Part shown: one piece after another, positions 7,068 to 9,001 of the stretch
Position numbering within the stretch: position 1 is the stretch's first letter
How the letters are laid out: every line of letters begins with the position of its first letter
Origin: Fidelibacterota bacterium UBA2986
Lineage (GTDB): Bacteria; Fidelibacterota; Marinisomatia; Marinisomatales; AB-629-J13
Assembly: GCA_002346675.1 (NCBI GenBank)
Contig: DEAI01000035.1
Location: forward strand, 1 to 9,001
Length of the DNA: 9,001 nt
Direction: 5' to 3'
The notes under the pieces: model-generated
What the model was told of the DNA's origin: nothing
Databases searched by the model: none
What the model saw: only the letters and a program-made list of their open reading frames with translations
Translations under genes and position numbers: made by a program

Positions 7068-9001
7068 TTGATAAGAAATAAATCACAGAGGCTTAAACTA
7101 GTTTCTTTTTTCATCATTATTAATATGATTTATGGAGTCAATGTATCCAATAAACCTCATATTATTACCCAGCCTGATGGTGAAAGTATTAAGTGTTTTG
7201 TAAGTGGTGATGAATATTTCAATTGGGCACATGATGAGAATGGTTATACTCTCATCCGAAGTCAAAATGATGGTTATTTCTACTATGGTATTGTGTATAA
7301 TGATGAGGTCATCCCCTCTCCATATTTAGTTGGCTCTGTCAATCCCGCTGTTGTGGGGTTAACGCCGTGGTCAATAATCTCTAGGGAGGCTTATCAAGAG
7401 CGGCGAAGAACGTTCTGGGAAAATATAGATCAAGATGTGAGAGATGCACCCACTCACGGAACAATCAATAATATAAATATTTATATACGTTTCTCAGATC
7501 AATCAGAATTTTCTGATCCTCGTTCTCAACATGACCAACTATTCAATTCCCCAGAGGGACCCTCACTTCTTCATTATTTTGAAGAGGTTTCCTATGATAC
7601 TCTACATGTACACACTCACCACTATCCCGAGTGTGATTTTTCAACTAATTATTCTTATCAGGATGAACATCCTCGTAGCTATTATATGCCCTACAATGCT
7701 AACACAAATCCGAATGGATATACTGATTCTCAGCGGGCATATAGAGAGCAAACTCTTTTAAGGAATGCAGTTGAATCTATTGCCGCTGAAGTCCCTGTTT
7801 CTTTGATTATTGACTCTAACAACGATGGCTACGTTGATAATGTCACTTTTTTAGTTCGTGGCTCACCAACAGCCTGGGCTACACTACTGTGGCCTCATCG
7901 TTGGAGCATGTTTTATTATAACGTATATATTAATGGAAAACTGGTGGGTGACTATAATTTTAATATGGAGCAGGGTGGTTATCTTACCGTAGGTACACTC
8001 GCTCATGAGTTTTTTCATTCACTGGGTGCTCCCGATTTATATCACTATAATGACACTGGGGCACCTACCGCAGTGGGTGGGTGGGATGTTATGGATGGTT
8101 CAGCTGATCCTCCTCAATATATGAGTGCATTTATGAAATATAAGTATGGTGATTGGATTGAGGATCTTCCCCTTATCTCTTCCTCCGGAACCTATGAAAT
8201 ATTGCCCCTGCAAGCTAGTACGAACAATGCATATAGAATAAATTCTCCCCATTCAAGTACAGAATATTTTGTGGTTGAATACCGAAAAAAAGAAGGAATT
8301 TATGAATCTCAAACACCAGGAAATGACTCTGGATTATTGGTCTACAGAATAAATACAGCAGTTGGCAATGGAAACGCAGATGGACCACCTGATGAGATAT
8401 ATTTATATCGATTAAATGGAACACCAACAGAAAACGGAAGTTTTGCGCAAGCTCCATTTAATAATTATTCTGGTAGAACAGAAATAAATGACAATACAAA
8501 TCCGTCAAGTTTTCTTACCAATGGGAATCCGGGTGGATTAAATATATTTAATGTTTCGGACCCTGGAATTACCATACAGTTCACCTATATGAATGTACTT
8601 TTACAGTCTGAGTTTGTTGATGTTATTGGAGATACAGATGAGGATGGGGTTATTAATCCAGGGGAGGAGTTTTACTTTGTTATTTCAGTTGAAAATTCAT
8701 CAGATGAAATTCAGGTGAACGATGTAACAGCGGTAGCTTCAAGTAATGATAATATTAATATTCCTAATCCCAATATAAGCTTTGGAAATATCTCACCTTC
8801 AGAAATTGAGGCAGCAGATGTTCTGATAGAATTGTCAGCTGAAATTCCTCTTGGAGAAGTTGGAATAGATTTTACAATCACGGGTGAATTTTGGGAGAAT
8901 GGAAATCTAATGTCTTATTCTGATATTGTTAGCTTTTCCTTTGATGTGTCACTGAATCAAAGTGGTTGGCCTGTTGAAACCATTAACCAGATTGAGTCAT
9001 C
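7068..9001 (+). CDS. Secreted M6-family (immune inhibitor A-like) metalloprotease, 3' end beyond the window
   Basis: An open frame of 644 full codons with no stop, starting at TTG 7068. It encodes a secreted zinc endopeptidase. Signal peptide ~1-23 ('RLKLVSFFIIINMIYG'); N-terminal prodomain ~28-120 with the usual M6-type opening ('TQPDGESIKC', 'GDEYFNW', 'HDENGYTL'). The catalytic motif HEFFHSLGAPD gives zinc ligands H313, H317 and probably D323, with catalytic E314. The downstream Met-turn is 'GGWDVMDGS' (M342). The region ~360-512 ('EYFVVEYRKK', 'GLLVYRIN', 'GRTEIN', 'GGLNIFNV') is the beta-rich part that follows the catalytic domain in M6 enzymes. An Ig-like domain ~515-627 opens with a textbook EF-hand-type loop (522-533) and shares 'FGNISP' with the subtilase's Ig-like domain. 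The last residues ('SGWPVETINQIESS') resemble the lead-in to FG-GAP/VCBS-type repeats in other proteins; this is inference. A T9SS tail beyond the window is expected by analogy. It lies behind a terminator, so it is probably its own transcription unit. Confidence 0.92.
   Translation, partial: MIRNKSQRLKLVSFFIIINMIYGVNVSNKPHIITQPDGESIKCFVSGDEYFNWAHDENGYTLIRSQNDGYFYYGIVYNDEVIPSPYLVGSVNPAVVGLTPWSIISREAYQERRRTFWENIDQDVRDAPTHGTINNINIYIRFSDQSEFSDPRSQHDQLFNSPEGPSLLHYFEEVSYDTLHVHTHHYPECDFSTNYSYQDEHPRSYYMPYNANTNPNGYTDSQRAYREQTLLRNAVESIAAEVPVSLIIDSNNDGYVDNVTFLVRGSPTAWATLLWPHRWSMFYYNVYINGKLVGDYNFNMEQGGYLTVGTLAHEFFHSLGAPDLYHYNDTGAPTAVGGWDVMDGSADPPQYMSAFMKYKYGDWIEDLPLISSSGTYEILPLQASTNNAYRINSPHSSTEYFVVEYRKKEGIYESQTPGNDSGLLVYRINTAVGNGNADGPPDEIYLYRLNGTPTENGSFAQAPFNNYSGRTEINDNTNPSSFLTNGNPGGLNIFNVSDPGITIQFTYMNVLLQSEFVDVIGDTDEDGVINPGEEFYFVISVENSSDEIQVNDVTAVASSNDNINIPNPNISFGNISPSEIEAADVLIELSAEIPLGEVGIDFTITGEFWENGNLMSYSDIVSFSFDVSLNQSGWPVETINQIES
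8610..8948 (+). other. Ig-like domain with EF-hand-type calcium loop, shared with the subtilase
   Basis: Residues 515-627 of the M6 protease. The loop DTDEDGVINPGE has acidic residues at positions 1, 3, 5 and 12, Gly at 6 and Ile at 8, as in an EF-hand or dockerin loop. Subtilase residues 499-615 (5436-5786) carry the matching domain: 'DGEDDLIHPGE' in place of the loop (one residue shorter, and without the Gly) and 'FGNVSP' in place of 'FGNISP'. The function is unknown; such domains commonly act as spacers or stabilisers after extracellular catalytic domains. Confidence 0.7.

Noticed and set aside
7125..7127. ATG as start of the M6 protease
   Set aside because: No Shine-Dalgarno, and it would cut off the basic N-region and most of the hydrophobic core of the signal peptide; TTG 7068 explains both.
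7531..7761. 76-codon + strand open frame
   Set aside because: It lies inside the M6 protease gene in another frame. The M6 frame encodes conserved family motifs on both sides, and this frame has no recognisable feature or Shine-Dalgarno.
8215..8457. Minus-strand open frame of 80 codons
   Set aside because: Antisense to the beta-rich region of the M6 protease, which carries clear family motifs on the + strand.

Overview
The window comes from an AT-rich genome. It holds one strand of large, secreted, multidomain proteins: the tail of one gene, two complete genes and the start of a fourth, all on the + strand. The three C-termini that can be seen are Por/type IX secretion (T9SS) sorting domains of the FlgD-like Ig fold. 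Two have the 'PNPFN' entry motif, and all three end in K-L-x-x-hydrophobic-K. Together with the AT-rich DNA and the subtilase and M6 protease architectures, this points to the Fibrobacterota-Chlorobiota-Bacteroidota (FCB) superphylum. A marine lineage such as Candidatus Marinimicrobia or Ignavibacteria is the best guess, but that is inference from protein style, not a marker gene.

Layout. Positions 1-100 are the last 32 codons of a T9SS cargo gene. After 28 bp and a strong Shine-Dalgarno comes a 1269-residue secreted protein (129-3938). It has two Cys-containing PPC-like domains, four tandem 143-residue repeats each carrying a polyproline loop, a paired 'WN' module and a T9SS tail. No catalytic motif was recognised in it. 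Three bases later, with no visible Shine-Dalgarno of its own, starts a 992-residue subtilisin-like serine protease (3942-6920). Its catalytic triad is intact and its last ~370 residues have the same domain order as the preceding protein. A strong rho-independent terminator (6948-6986) closes this unit. A new unit follows: an M6-type (immune inhibitor A-like) metalloprotease that starts at a TTG codon at 7068 and runs off the window end.

How they may work together. The repeat protein and the subtilase look like one co-transcribed, probably translationally coupled pair that leaves by the same secretion route. The M6 protease is transcribed separately but shares an Ig-like domain with the subtilase. 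The simplest reading is an extracellular or surface protein-degradation locus with a non-enzymatic binding or adhesion partner. No RNA genes, mobile elements, CRISPR arrays or defence systems were seen, and no gene-free stretch exceeds 150 bp.
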